Assembly: GCF_003172895.1 (NCBI RefSeq)
Contig: NZ_QGKL01000035.1
Location: 210,328 to 274,327 of the forward strand
Origin: Leucothrix arctica
GTDB taxonomy: Bacteria; Pseudomonadota; Gammaproteobacteria; Thiotrichales; Thiotrichaceae
Reading direction: 5' to 3'
Length of the DNA stretch: 64,000 nt
Shown here: one piece after another, positions 11,768 to 19,870 of the stretch
Layout of the letters: each line of letters begins with the position of its first letter
Position numbering within the stretch: position 1 is the first letter of the stretch
The notes under the pieces: generated by a model
Database searches by the model: none
Told to the model about the DNA's origin: nothing
The model's input: the letters and a program-made list of their open reading frames with translations, nothing else
Position numbers and translations under genes: made by a program

Positions 11768-11793
11768 AAAGCCTGCTTATTGCAGGCTTTTTT
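11768..11793 (+). terminator. Terminator after tRNA-Ser copy 2
   Basis: AAAGCCTGC (11768-11776) pairs perfectly with GCAGGCTTT (11782-11790), with a T run continuing to 11793. Confidence 0.88.
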
Positions 11794-11889
11794 GTGCCTG
11801 TAAAAAATCATACACATCAGTCTATTTTTTAGGGATACTCGTTTCTTTGAATACCGATTTTGGGCGACTAAAAATTAAAGGAAAATACG

Positions 11890-12066
11890 ATGAAGAAAAT
11901 ATTTTTGATATTATTACTGACTAATTTTCTATCTGGTTGTGTTGCAGTAGTCGCTGGTGCAGCGGGTGCGACAATAGCTAACCCTAAGGGCGCAGGACAA
12001 GTTATAGAAAACACAGGTGAAGCGATTCGTGATTTAGGAAAAGATGTAAAAGAAAAAACTAAATAA
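11890..12066 (+). CDS. Small predicted lipoprotein (58 residues)
   Basis: A short frame encodes MKKIFLILLLTNFLSGC followed by a glycine/alanine-rich stretch (VAVVAGAAGAT) and a polar C-terminus ending KDVKEKTK. LSGC is a good lipobox with cysteine at residue 17, so a mature lipoprotein of about 42 residues is predicted. The hydrophobic VAVVAGAAGA after the cysteine resembles entericidin-like small lipoproteins, but I do not recognise a specific family. AAAGGAAAA lies about 8 bases before the ATG, and a terminator follows at 12095, so this looks like a self-contained gene. Confidence 0.75.
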   Translation: MKKIFLILLLTNFLSGCVAVVAGAAGATIANPKGAGQVIENTGEAIRDLGKDVKEKTK

Positions 12067-12094
12067 TATATTAAGTTCGACGTTATTTTAAAAG

Positions 12095-12118
12095 AGCCTG
12101 CTTATAGCGGGCTTTTTT
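12095..12118 (+). terminator. Terminator after the small lipoprotein gene
   Basis: AGCCTGC (12095-12101) pairs with GCGGGCT (12107-12113, one G-T pair) and is followed by a run of Ts. Confidence 0.82.
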
Positions 12119-12176
12119 GTGGATGCACCCATCGTTCTTTTCTGAAGAAGCGATGGGTGATAGGTAAATTCACCTA

Positions 12177-13055
12177 TTAATAGAGCGAGGCTCCTGCTTG
12201 CTGAGTATTTTGTACTTTTGACGCTGTTGAACGCATCGACTCTACTTTGTTGTTAGAAAAGCCTTGAGTCCAAAACTCATCCCACAGATCGATAAACTCT
12301 TTTGTATTCTCCATCAGAGACTTTTTATCAAACCCACCAGCACCCTGAGCGAGTATTAGCCACAAATCATTTTGGTGGTAATCATCACAGGCGTTATTTT
12401 CTTCGTCATCAGAAACACCATGAACTTGGTAATAGCCTTGTTCTACTGGAATCCCCAGTGCACCAGTGTTCAAGCGCATCACAGGGCTAAAGATCATCAC
12501 TATTTCTTCAGCAATAGCGAGTAGGGTGAGTAACAGTGGGTAATCATCATAGGCTGTTAAGAAGCACTCTTTGAGTTTCAGGGTCATCGCTGAAGGAGTG
12601 AATCGCTCTCTATCTTGATCTGTGATGCTCAAGTCAGTCATTAGGTTCTCAAATAAGATTAGATGAGACTTTTGCGGAGTACCTTGGAAATCACAAGGTT
12701 CGCCAATTTTATAATGGAAGCCAAACTCATCCAATGTATTCAGTGTTAATAGGAATCTTGCATAAGCTTTACTACCAGGCTTCATCACGTTTTCAACGCG
12801 CTTGGATTGGAACTGAGCCATTAACAAAGCATCGGTAAAAATGTGGACGATTTCACGATACTCCATGTGCATCGTTTGTATTTCTTGAAGTGAAAATTCG
12901 TTATTGGCTAACTGAGTTACGATAGGGTGTTTTTTTATTTTATGGTTTTTTACTAGATCAACTAACTCGTGAACAAAAAGCATATTCTGGTTCCATGTTT
13001 CTTTGCCTACGCTTTCGATCATTTCGTCTATAACATTCTTACGTATTAAATCCAT
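12177..13055 (-). CDS. Haem-oxygenase-like / iron-containing redox enzyme family protein
   Basis: The 292-residue soluble protein looks all-helical. HPIVTQLANNEFSLQEIQ (from residue 43) followed by MEYREIVHIF matches the HP...L..G.LS.E.. entry pattern of the TenA/PqqC/haem-oxygenase-like fold. Candidate metal ligands are E68 and H71, E183/E184 in IAEEIVMIF, and D224 with H227 in CDDYHQNDLW, the spacing expected in haem-oxygenase-like diiron oxidases. This is inference from motif order; the reaction is unknown. It has its own ribosome-binding site and no operon partner: the lipoprotein gene converges and about 370 bases without genes lie on its 5' side. The C-terminal 25 residues are polar and probably disordered. 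Confidence 0.5.
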   Translation of the reverse strand: MDLIRKNVIDEMIESVGKETWNQNMLFVHELVDLVKNHKIKKHPIVTQLANNEFSLQEIQTMHMEYREIVHIFTDALLMAQFQSKRVENVMKPGSKAYARFLLTLNTLDEFGFHYKIGEPCDFQGTPQKSHLILFENLMTDLSITDQDRERFTPSAMTLKLKECFLTAYDDYPLLLTLLAIAEEIVMIFSPVMRLNTGALGIPVEQGYYQVHGVSDDEENNACDDYHQNDLWLILAQGAGGFDKKSLMENTKEFIDLWDEFWTQGFSNNKVESMRSTASKVQNTQQAGASLY

Positions 13056-13370
13056 TAAAAATCATCCTTAGTTAACATTATAAAACTCAAGAATAGGACT
13101 GCTGAATACAACCCTAAACCCTATATATTGCACTAGCCATTTTACTATATAGGTTATTTAATGGATTTATCGGGGATAATTTGACCGTATTTGTGCTTTA
13201 GTAATAGGTGATTTTTATATTTATTATAAGTTTTTAACAAGAGGGGATATATCTGAAGATAGTCGCTAATCGAGCTTTCCATGTGGTACTTATATGGATG
13301 CCAACTTGAAGCCTGTGTGACGATGAATGTCTAATCACGAGGTATGATTAAAGCGCCTTTATAGCACACA
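13056..13370. other. Intergenic region without recognisable gene
   Basis: AT-rich sequence with frequent stops on both strands. It must contain the promoter of the haem-oxygenase-like gene on the reverse strand. I see no RNA gene, repeat or conserved short frame in it. Confidence 0.5.
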
Positions 13371-13399
13371 CAAAAACGCCCGCTATAGTAGCGGGCGTC
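13371..13399 (-). terminator. Terminator downstream of the GlyGly-CTERM frame
   Basis: ACGCCCGCTA (13376-13385) pairs perfectly with TAGCGGGCGT (13389-13398). Read on the reverse strand the hairpin is followed by TTTTTG, so it ends transcripts coming from the small frame at 13426-13617. Confidence 0.85.
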
Positions 13400-13425
13400 T
13401 ATTACGTCTCCATCAAACCACTAAC

Positions 13426-13617
13426 TTAACTACGACGAAAACGTACCAAAGCTACTCCAAACAACGAGATCAATAGGAATAGTGGAGACATAGCACCACC
13501 TCCTTTTTTCTTCGTCGTCGTAACAGGAATAATGTTTAGCCCTACAATCACAGGATCTTCCATCGCGTATGAGTTGAAGTCACCTAACAATAGGGAGGGA
13601 AAAGTCCTACTGGGCAT
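13426..13617 (-). pseudogene. Orphan C-terminal piece with a GlyGly-CTERM sorting signal
   Basis: The 63-residue frame ends with KKKGGGAMSPLFLLISLFG then a basic tail (RFRRS): a glycine-rich turn, one hydrophobic helix and terminal arginines, which is the tripartite GlyGly-CTERM signal processed by rhombosortase in proteins exported through type II secretion. There is no signal peptide and only about 35 residues before the signal, so it cannot be a complete substrate; the frame stays open only 8 codons upstream of the ATG. The perfect terminator just downstream suggests the true end of a once larger gene whose front has been lost or scrambled. It could instead be a very small membrane protein. 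Confidence 0.55.
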
Positions 13618-13908
13618 AGGATTACCCGAGAATGACGGAGCTTATTGCTTGAGTGTTAAAGTTTTATGTATTTCAAGCCGTAATTTTTTAAAATAACCTA
13701 AATATAGCCTTAATAGTTGTGCACAAAAATTGTGGATAAGTGTGTTGATAGCAAAATCATAAGCGGTCTAGAGCTATACGCTATAAGGGGTTGAGTGTGT
13801 TGGTTAAAAAACAACCAGAATAACCTACAGACGTTTTTGACCGCTAAGTCATTTCTTTGAATCGTGCCATGTCGCGACGTTTGGGTATCGCTCATGGGCG
13901 CTAATAAA

Positions 13909-14775
13909 TTACAACAAACTACCTTGTTTAGGCTGTTTATCCCAAAGTGATAACGGTGCAATATCCGGTCTTGCAACATGTAATTGCTCAGCAAACCACT
14001 GTGCTAACTCCGGCGCTTGTTGGTTACCTGGTGTGTGAAAGAACATCCAAGGCGTTTTACCTTCATCAATCCATTGAATAAATTTTTTCACCCATTGGCT
14101 AAGGCTGGTGTGGGCTAGGTTTATATCAACAGGGCTGATGAATCTCACCAGTGGTTGTTCACCAGTTGCGATGACATGCGTCGGGACACGTGGCTTTTTC
14201 TGTTTTGCATCCCGTGTTTCGTCGTCATCTTTCATATTTGCAAACAAGCAGCGAGTGTCAAAAATCACTCGGTTTACTTTATGTCTCATCAATATTTGAT
14301 TAAGAAGTCGTTCGTTATCTGACTTATCAAACAGCCTCAAGTTACGAACTTCAACCGCATAAGTGTAGTGACTGGGTAATCGACTGAGAAAAACATTCAA
14401 ATCGGACAGATGCTGGGGGGCAAATTGCTGACTTAGTTGTAGCCAAATTATACCGATGCGATCTTCAAGAGGTGCAATTCGCTGAAGAAACTCAACGACC
14501 AAATGGTCACAAGACAGCAACTCACCACTGTGGCTAATGGAGCGTGGAAATTTGAAGCAGAACCTAAAGTCGTCGGGTGTTTGAGTGACCCACTGAGCAA
14601 CACTGGCTTCGCTAGGCACGCCATAGAAGCTATGGTTACCTTCGACAGAGGTGAAGTGTTGCGAGTAAAGCGTTAACGAGTCAGTTGTTCGCTGATCAGG
14701 CGCATACCACTCAGGGTGATGCCATTGAGGTAAACCTATTTTGTATGGTCGCGGTTGACTTGGCTGCTTACTCAA
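13909..14775 (-). CDS. DUF72 family protein (YecE-like)
   Basis: The 288-residue cytoplasmic protein begins with YKIGLPQWHHPEWY, then LTLYSQHFTSVEGNHSFYG and FRFCFKFPRSISH, the ordered blocks of the DUF72/YecE family (a TIM-barrel-like fold, biochemical role unknown). Later blocks YAVEVRNLRLF and WVKKFIQWIDEGKTPWMFFHTPGNQQAP also fit. Length is normal. It stands alone on the reverse strand with an untranslated stretch of about 290 bases downstream in which I see no gene. Confidence 0.88.
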   Translation of the reverse strand: MSKQPSQPRPYKIGLPQWHHPEWYAPDQRTTDSLTLYSQHFTSVEGNHSFYGVPSEASVAQWVTQTPDDFRFCFKFPRSISHSGELLSCDHLVVEFLQRIAPLEDRIGIIWLQLSQQFAPQHLSDLNVFLSRLPSHYTYAVEVRNLRLFDKSDNERLLNQILMRHKVNRVIFDTRCLFANMKDDDETRDAKQKKPRVPTHVIATGEQPLVRFISPVDINLAHTSLSQWVKKFIQWIDEGKTPWMFFHTPGNQQAPELAQWFAEQLHVARPDIAPLSLWDKQPKQGSLL

Positions 14776-14968
14776 TGGAGCTATTCCTAAAGCGTTGAGG
14801 AGTGATGACTATACCTAAGCGGTTATGCGTTGAATATATAACTGTTGAGCCGTAAGTGCTTCTAATGCTAAAAAGTGAGACTCGCCATACTGGCCTAAAT
14901 GATTGAAAATAATCTGTGTGTGAACTGTTTGACCGTTCAATGAATATTTTGAAATACGAGAATGAATA

Positions 14969-15436
14969 ATGACGCCAGCAATAAACTTAGCGAAGAAATC
15001 AAAAACACCTCATACCATTCATGAGTATACACACGATGCTGCGAGTGAGTCCTATGGGTTAGAAGCCGCTGAAAAGCTGGGTGTGCCAGTAACGCAGGTA
15101 TTTAAAACACTCGTAGTAAAGCTTGATGGAAAAACCTTAGCAGTTGGCGTACTACCTGTGTCAGAGATGCTAAGCATGAAAGCCATTGCTAAAGCAGCAG
15201 GTGCAAAGAAAGCAGAGATGGCTGACCCGAGCGAAGTAGAGCGCGCAACAGGGTATGTATTGGGTGGCGTGAGTCCTTTGGGGCAAAAGAAACGCCTTAA
15301 AACAGTTATCGATCAGTCCGCATGTGACCAACAAACCATTTATGTGAGTGCGGGGCGACGTGGGCTGGAGATTGAACTAAGTCCTGAAAGTCTGAAAAAA
15401 CTGGTTTCTGGTGCCTATAGCTACATAACGCAATAA
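14969..15436 (+). CDS. ybaK: Cys-tRNA(Pro)/Cys-tRNA(Cys) deacylase YbaK
   Basis: The 155-residue protein matches the YbaK/EbsC family: NLAKKSKTPHTIHEYTHD at the start, VFKTLVVKLDGKTLAVGVLPV with the catalytic lysine region, then GYVLGGVSPLGQKKRL and VSAGRRGLEIELSP. YbaK hydrolyses mischarged Cys-tRNA(Pro) in trans, acting with prolyl-tRNA synthetase. Length equals the family norm. It stands alone between divergent DUF72 and convergent rhlE. Confidence 0.93.
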   Translation: MTPAINLAKKSKTPHTIHEYTHDAASESYGLEAAEKLGVPVTQVFKTLVVKLDGKTLAVGVLPVSEMLSMKAIAKAAGAKKAEMADPSEVERATGYVLGGVSPLGQKKRLKTVIDQSACDQQTIYVSAGRRGLEIELSPESLKKLVSGAYSYITQ

Positions 15437-15512
15437 GTTACGTATTTTATTTAAAGCTTAAACCAAACAAGTAGATATGAGTTTTAAAGAGGTGGGGAGT
15501 TTCGGGTGAAAG

Positions 15513-15540
15513 AGTAGGCTACTTCGATTAGTAGCCTACT
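15513..15540 (-). terminator. Inverted repeat between ybaK and rhlE, probable terminator
   Basis: AGTAGGCTAC (15513-15522) and GTAGCCTACT (15531-15540) form a perfect 10-bp stem with an 8-base loop. On the reverse strand it is followed by a short CTCTTTC stretch. It lies where two convergent genes meet, so it may serve both. Confidence 0.6.
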
Positions 15541-15564
15541 TATAGAGTGGTCTAAAGCGCTAGT

Positions 15565-16848
15565 TTAAGAAGGCTTCTTCTTTCTAATTGTTTTGTTAGT
15601 ACCCGGCTTACCCTTCTTAAGGTCACCATCTGGTGTTTTCTTAATAACGGTCTTAGTACTTTTATTAAGGCGAAGAGGGCGCTTCTGATCAGAGACCTTC
15701 TTCACTAGTTCTTCGCGATAATTCACTTGGTAACCAGGACGGTTGATACGCTTAATCTTCTGTCCAATCATGCGTTGAATGTTTGCAAGGCTACGCTCTT
15801 CTTCACGACTCACAAAAGAAATAGCATGACCTTTTTGTCCTGCACGACCAGCACGGCCAATACGGTGAACATAATCTTCAGCAAGGTAAGGCAAGTTGAA
15901 GTTAACAACGTACTCAAGACCTTCGATATCCAAACCACGTGCAGCTACTTCAGTCGCAATTAGGATTTGTACTTTAGCCGACTTAAAGTCAGCAATCGCG
16001 CGACGGCGAGAACCTTGACTCTTATCACCATGACAAACAGCAACAGGGTGACGCTTCAGCTTCAGTCTTAACTGGTCTGCTTGCTCTTTAGTACTCGTAA
16101 ACACCAGCACTTGGTACCAGTTATATTCCTCTAGTAACTCTAGGAATAATTCAATCTTACGGCGCTCTTCAACCGCGTAAAGCACGTGATCTACCGTGTC
16201 CGCAGTTTCATTGCCTTTACTAGCGCGAATAGTCTGGTGGCCGGTCAGGATCTTGTGTGACAACTCATTGATCGCAGCGGATAGTGTCGCTGAGAACAAT
16301 AGTGTCTGACGCTTTTGGTTTGTTAGCTTTAGGATGGTGACAACATCATTAACAAAACCCATGTCTAACATGCGGTCAGCTTCATCTAATACAACATAGT
16401 CAACATCAGACAACTCTACGTTGCACTGCTCAAGATGCTCAAGTAGTCGGCCCGGTGTCGCAATCAGTATATCCACACCTTCTTTCAGCATGTTTGCTTG
16501 GCCTACGAGCTTAACGCCACCGTAGACTGAAGCGACTTTGAACGGCAAAAACTGAGCGTACTCACCAATCGTACTAGCAAGTTGTTCTGCTAGCTCACGT
16601 GTTGGCGTCAAAATAAGTGCGCGAGGGGTCGTTTTATCATCGTTTCGCGGCTTGTCGATCATCTGCTGCAATACAGGAATGGCAAAAGCAGCTGTCTTAC
16701 CTGTACCTGTCTGTGCAGTTGCAAGTAAGTCCTTACCACGGCGAGCCGGTATAATGGCTTGCTCTTGGATGGGCGTCATCTCTGAATAGCCGCAGGCGTC
16801 AATGCCTTTTTGTAGGTCTTTATGTAGGTCTAATGATGAAAAAATCAT
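15565..16848 (-). CDS. rhlE: DEAD-box RNA helicase, RhlE subfamily
   Basis: The 427-residue ATP-dependent RNA helicase shows Q motif (TPIQEQAI), Walker A AQTGTGKT, PTRELAEQ, TPGRLLEHL, DEAD, SAT, and HRIGRAGRAGQKG in order, then a basic C-terminal tail rich in lysine. The helicase core with AIPVLQQM and the short basic tail fits RhlE. ATG 16848 (MIFSSLDLHKDLQKG) is preceded by AGGAAATACACC and is preferred over a non-standard start 39 bases upstream. RhlE acts in ribosome assembly and RNA turnover, especially in the cold. It is a single gene, divergent from cysH. Confidence 0.92.
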   Translation of the reverse strand: MIFSSLDLHKDLQKGIDACGYSEMTPIQEQAIIPARRGKDLLATAQTGTGKTAAFAIPVLQQMIDKPRNDDKTTPRALILTPTRELAEQLASTIGEYAQFLPFKVASVYGGVKLVGQANMLKEGVDILIATPGRLLEHLEQCNVELSDVDYVVLDEADRMLDMGFVNDVVTILKLTNQKRQTLLFSATLSAAINELSHKILTGHQTIRASKGNETADTVDHVLYAVEERRKIELFLELLEEYNWYQVLVFTSTKEQADQLRLKLKRHPVAVCHGDKSQGSRRRAIADFKSAKVQILIATEVAARGLDIEGLEYVVNFNLPYLAEDYVHRIGRAGRAGQKGHAISFVSREEERSLANIQRMIGQKIKRINRPGYQVNYREELVKKVSDQKRPLRLNKSTKTVIKKTPDGDLKKGKPGTNKTIRKKKPS

Positions 16849-17144
16849 GGTGTATTTCCTTATTACTGCAAACTGCGGCAAATTCAAGAGCGGAGTATAT
16901 AGGAATTTTTTAGGAGATAGCGCGTGTTTATTAGGATTAAGCGTTGTAAGTGTCTAATAAATTAGGGTATCTGCACGAGATGGTTATTTAATCGATAAAA
17001 CGGGCATAAAATAATATTCATAATTAGGTATAAGTAAAATCTATCTATGACAAAAATGAATTTATACATCAATTTATATCATTTTAACAGATACCACTAA
17101 GTCTCTATTATCTCTTCATCAGATCAGCAATAGCAATTAGAGAC

Positions 17145-17774
17145 ATGACGATTAATATAGAACAACTTAACGCAGACGTAGCCGGAAAAAGGCCACAGGA
17201 CATCATCAAGTTAATATTTGCTGCTGAGCCAAGCGCGTTTGTGACGACTAACTTTGGTCCTCAAGCAACTGTTCTTTTGCACATGCTGACACAAGTACAG
17301 CCTGACATTCCCGTGATTTGGATTGATTCAGGTTTAAATAAAGTAGAGACCTATGAGTTCGCAGACATTGCAGCTGAAGAGTTGAACTTGAATATGAAGG
17401 TTTACACGCCAACGATAACGGCGGCACGTTTTGAAGCGGTTATGGGCGGTATTCCAAGTCTTGATGACGCTCGACACACTGAGTTCACTAAGCAGTTCAA
17501 GTTAGACCCATTTCAACGGGCGATGAACGAACAGACAGGTAAACTATGGTTTTCAGCAGTACGTCGCGAGCAAACCGCTGTACGTGCAGAGATGGACTAC
17601 GTTGCAGAAGGCCCATACGGCTTGATGAAGGTAGCACCACTTTTAGACTGGACTGCGGCGGATATGGAAAATTATATCGAAGCGTTTGATCTTCCAAACG
17701 AGACTGACTACTTCGATCCGACAAAAGCTGCAAATGACCGTGAGTGTGGTTTACACACATTACAGGTTAAATAA
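17145..17774 (+). CDS. cysH: Phosphoadenylylsulfate reductase-type protein (CysH)
   Basis: The 209-residue protein belongs to the PAPS/APS reductase family of assimilatory sulfate reduction. TTNFGPQATVLLHML carries the PP-loop-like sulfate-binding region, WIDSGLN follows, LWFSAVRREQTAVRAEM matches the substrate arginines, and the C-terminus holds ECGLH with the single catalytic cysteine. The cysteine pairs of iron-sulfur APS reductases are absent, so PAPS is the likelier substrate, with a thioredoxin as reductant. The family is usually about 235-245 residues, so this version is short. A thioredoxin-like gene follows by 24 bases, a fitting electron donor. Confidence 0.85.
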   Translation: MTINIEQLNADVAGKRPQDIIKLIFAAEPSAFVTTNFGPQATVLLHMLTQVQPDIPVIWIDSGLNKVETYEFADIAAEELNLNMKVYTPTITAARFEAVMGGIPSLDDARHTEFTKQFKLDPFQRAMNEQTGKLWFSAVRREQTAVRAEMDYVAEGPYGLMKVAPLLDWTAADMENYIEAFDLPNETDYFDPTKAANDRECGLHTLQVK

Positions 17775-17798
17775 AAAATAATTCAGGAGAATGATGCA

Positions 17799-18089
17799 AT
17801 GACACAAGTAACGTTCGTAAAAAAGAAACTTGAAAATGGCGACTGGTGTGCCAAATGTAATGATGTGTCTGCTCGTTTAGAAAAAGACGGTACGGCAGGT
17901 TTCATTGATCGCACAGTCGTTGCAGACTTGGCAGACCCTAAGTCAGAGGGCATCCAATTGGCTGAGCAATACAGTATGGATCGTGCACCTTTTTTTGTTG
18001 TTAAAGATTCTGAGACAAATTCAGTAGAAGTATTTGATGTCTATTTCAAGTTTAAGCGTCACATGGAACGCTTTGCTAAGACAGCATAA
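17799..18089 (+). CDS. Small thioredoxin/glutaredoxin-like protein next to CysH
   Basis: This 96-residue protein has a CAKC redox centre (residues 17-20, in GDWCAKC), a cis-proline in RAPFFVV, and an EVFDVYFKFKRHM end, which together give a thioredoxin fold. AGGAG lies 9 bases before ATG 17799. Cotranscription with cysH suggests it is a dedicated reductant for the reductase or for its product sulfite pathway; that is inference. The motif CAKC differs from the usual CGPC of thioredoxin and CPYC of glutaredoxin, and I cannot assign it to a named family. A terminator follows at 18107. Confidence 0.7.
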   Translation: MTQVTFVKKKLENGDWCAKCNDVSARLEKDGTAGFIDRTVVADLADPKSEGIQLAEQYSMDRAPFFVVKDSETNSVEVFDVYFKFKRHMERFAKTA

Positions 18090-18106
18090 TCGATAAAATT
18101 GATATA

Positions 18107-18146
18107 AAAGCCTGCGTATAACATCGGTTATGCGTGGGCTTTTTTC
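18107..18146 (+). terminator. Terminator after the cysH operon
   Basis: AAGCCTGCGTATAAC and GGTTATGCGTGGGCTT form an imperfect long stem (with two G-T type pairs) around ATC, followed by TTTTT. Confidence 0.82.
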
Positions 18147-18244
18147 ATTAAATCAATAGTATAGGATTCTCTGTCAGGTAAAGTATCTTTGTGGTGCAAG
18201 TTTTTGTTAAAATTATATTTTGACCCCCTAGGATGTTCCGTCAC

Positions 18245-18919
18245 ATGGCGAACTTTAAACACACCGATACAAAGTCAGCAGGTACTACACCAGCGACTTC
18301 TCGTGTTCGCAATCAAGTTATTATTCCTCTTGAAAAGAAAGATGGAAGTATTGAATCGACATTCGTCAGTTTCGATGGTCTTGTCGATGGCAAAGAACAT
18401 ATTGCGATTGGACTAGGTGACTTCCAAAATATCGAAATACCCTTAGTACGTCTACACTCAGAGTGTTTGACAGGGGATGTTTTTGCTTCTCAACGCTGTG
18501 ACTGCGGTGATCAACTTCACGAAGCAATTGACCTTATTGAGAAAGAGGGTGGATACATACTTTACCTTCGCCAAGAGGGACGAGGAATTGGTCTTTATAA
18601 TAAGCTGGATGCCTATGCATTGCAGCTTGAAGGCTACGATACCTTTGAGGCAAATGAGCAGCTAGGCTTTGCAGATGACTTGCGAGATTTTGAAGTTGCT
18701 GCGCAAATGCTACATAGCTTGGGTCTAACTAAGCTACGTTTACTCAGTAATAACCCTGATAAAGTTAAGCAATTAGAACAGTACAACATTGAAGTTTGCG
18801 AAATGGTGACTACTGGTGCTTATATCAGTGCTGGCAATCATTCATATCTGAAAGCAAAAGTGGCTAAAGCCAATCACCAGATGATTGTGCCGATGGAGCA
18901 TGATCAAGACGATAGCTGA
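18245..18919 (+). CDS. ribA: GTP cyclohydrolase II
   Basis: The 224-residue enzyme opens the imidazole ring of GTP in the first step of riboflavin synthesis. The zinc-binding and active-site block HSECLTGDVFASQRCDCGDQL has three cysteines in the normal order, followed by YLRQEGRGIGL and LLSNNPDKVKQL. ATG 18245 is chosen because TAGGA lies 11 bases upstream; an in-frame ATG at 18233 would add MFRH. It is a stand-alone ribA rather than a ribBA fusion. I see no FMN riboswitch-like structure in the 90 bases upstream. Confidence 0.94.
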   Translation: MANFKHTDTKSAGTTPATSRVRNQVIIPLEKKDGSIESTFVSFDGLVDGKEHIAIGLGDFQNIEIPLVRLHSECLTGDVFASQRCDCGDQLHEAIDLIEKEGGYILYLRQEGRGIGLYNKLDAYALQLEGYDTFEANEQLGFADDLRDFEVAAQMLHSLGLTKLRLLSNNPDKVKQLEQYNIEVCEMVTTGAYISAGNHSYLKAKVAKANHQMIVPMEHDQDDS

Positions 18920-18939
18920 TCTATTCATACTTATTCGAC

Positions 18940-19806
18940 TTATGAGAAACCAAGGCGTCTATAGCGGGCTAACATACTATTGTTTCCACTGACGCCGCCG
19001 TTGTGAATATAAAGTATCGGCAGGTCGCACTTCCAGTCTTTAAGTACTAGCCACGTTTTGGCATCGTACATCAGTTCAAACTCTATCCCACTTGCATTAT
19101 TTAATGACTGGTATATCTCCAGTAACTCTGGGTAAGGCTTTCCAAAGTGATAAGGCTTTTCACTCTCTAAAATAACTGGGTAGCGTGTTGCATTGGGGAG
19201 TAGCTGTTTAAATAGCTGCGTTAGCGTGTCTGAGTTACCAATACAGGGCACTGTGTAAACGGTATAAGGTAAATGCTGTTGTAAATACAGCGCAGTCGTT
19301 CCAGTCCCTGACGGTTGAAAAATCGCGATATCTTCCAAGCTCTGCGTGTCACAAAACGTTTTAATCTCATCTGCCAGTTTTTGTATGCCGAGTTCTGCTT
19401 CGGGCATAGCTATGCCTTGCGGTATGTACAAAGTGTCCAATGAGGTTTCAGTGTTTAGTGGTAGGCCTGAATCGTTGATATGCCAAAGCATGCCACACGC
19501 TAACGCTTGTTTGAGGTTGCCATTCGGTGTCTGTTTTAACCACTTGGGCTGTGTGCGTGTGTAGTAGTGAAATTCAATGTTAAGTAACTTGCAGAGTTGA
19601 GCGATAGCCAGCATTGCGTTTGACTGAGCGCCACCATGACTAATGACACGCTTGTAACTAGAGAGGTCATACGCGTCTAGTAGACCGTATAACTTACGCG
19701 CTTTATTGCCATTTAGTGGTGTGAGTAAGTCATCTCTTTTGACAAAGTAATCCCGTCCGGCAAAGTTAAAGCTATCTATTGTTGAGTGTTGCCAGTGGAT
19801 TTTCAT
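18940..19806 (-). CDS. PLP-dependent ACC deaminase / D-cysteine desulfhydrase family protein
   Basis: The 288-residue protein has the fold-type II PLP pattern of the 1-aminocyclopropane-1-carboxylate deaminase family: YFVKRDDLLTPLNGNKARKLYG, with the PLP lysine in GNKARKL, then SHGGAQSNAMLAIA, and PSGTGTTALYLQQHLP for phosphate binding. IHNGGVSGNNSM near the end is the last conserved block. Such enzymes cleave D-cysteine or ACC; which one it uses cannot be told. The protein is shorter than DcyD (about 330 residues). It sits convergent with ribA and far from cysteine genes except cysH, 1.2 kb away. Confidence 0.8.
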   Translation of the reverse strand: MKIHWQHSTIDSFNFAGRDYFVKRDDLLTPLNGNKARKLYGLLDAYDLSSYKRVISHGGAQSNAMLAIAQLCKLLNIEFHYYTRTQPKWLKQTPNGNLKQALACGMLWHINDSGLPLNTETSLDTLYIPQGIAMPEAELGIQKLADEIKTFCDTQSLEDIAIFQPSGTGTTALYLQQHLPYTVYTVPCIGNSDTLTQLFKQLLPNATRYPVILESEKPYHFGKPYPELLEIYQSLNNASGIEFELMYDAKTWLVLKDWKCDLPILYIHNGGVSGNNSMLARYRRLGFS

Positions 19807-19870
19807 AAGTGGGACGAGCGACGATCAGGAAAGGAATGCCAGCGCAGTAAAGACTACGCTGGCATTATTA

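Larger units (their letters stand above)
11449..11793 (+). repeat. Tandem duplication of a promoter-tRNA-terminator unit
   Basis: Two copies of a unit of about 177 bp lie head to tail. Each begins with AGTACT followed by a GCGT-containing stretch (11449 and 11627), has a TATTAT-like -10 then a GC-rich CGCGC discriminator, a 91-base tRNA gene (identical in both), and a hairpin terminator built on GCCTGC. The flanks have drifted while the tRNA genes remain identical. Confidence 0.85.

Noticed and set aside
13710..13994. 94-residue reverse frame overlapping the DUF72 stop region
   Set aside because: Most of it lies in the non-coding gap and it overlaps the end of the DUF72 gene in another frame; no homology pattern or ribosome-binding site is evident.
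18147..18244. FMN riboswitch upstream of ribA
   Set aside because: The leader is too short and lacks the conserved RFN-element sequences.
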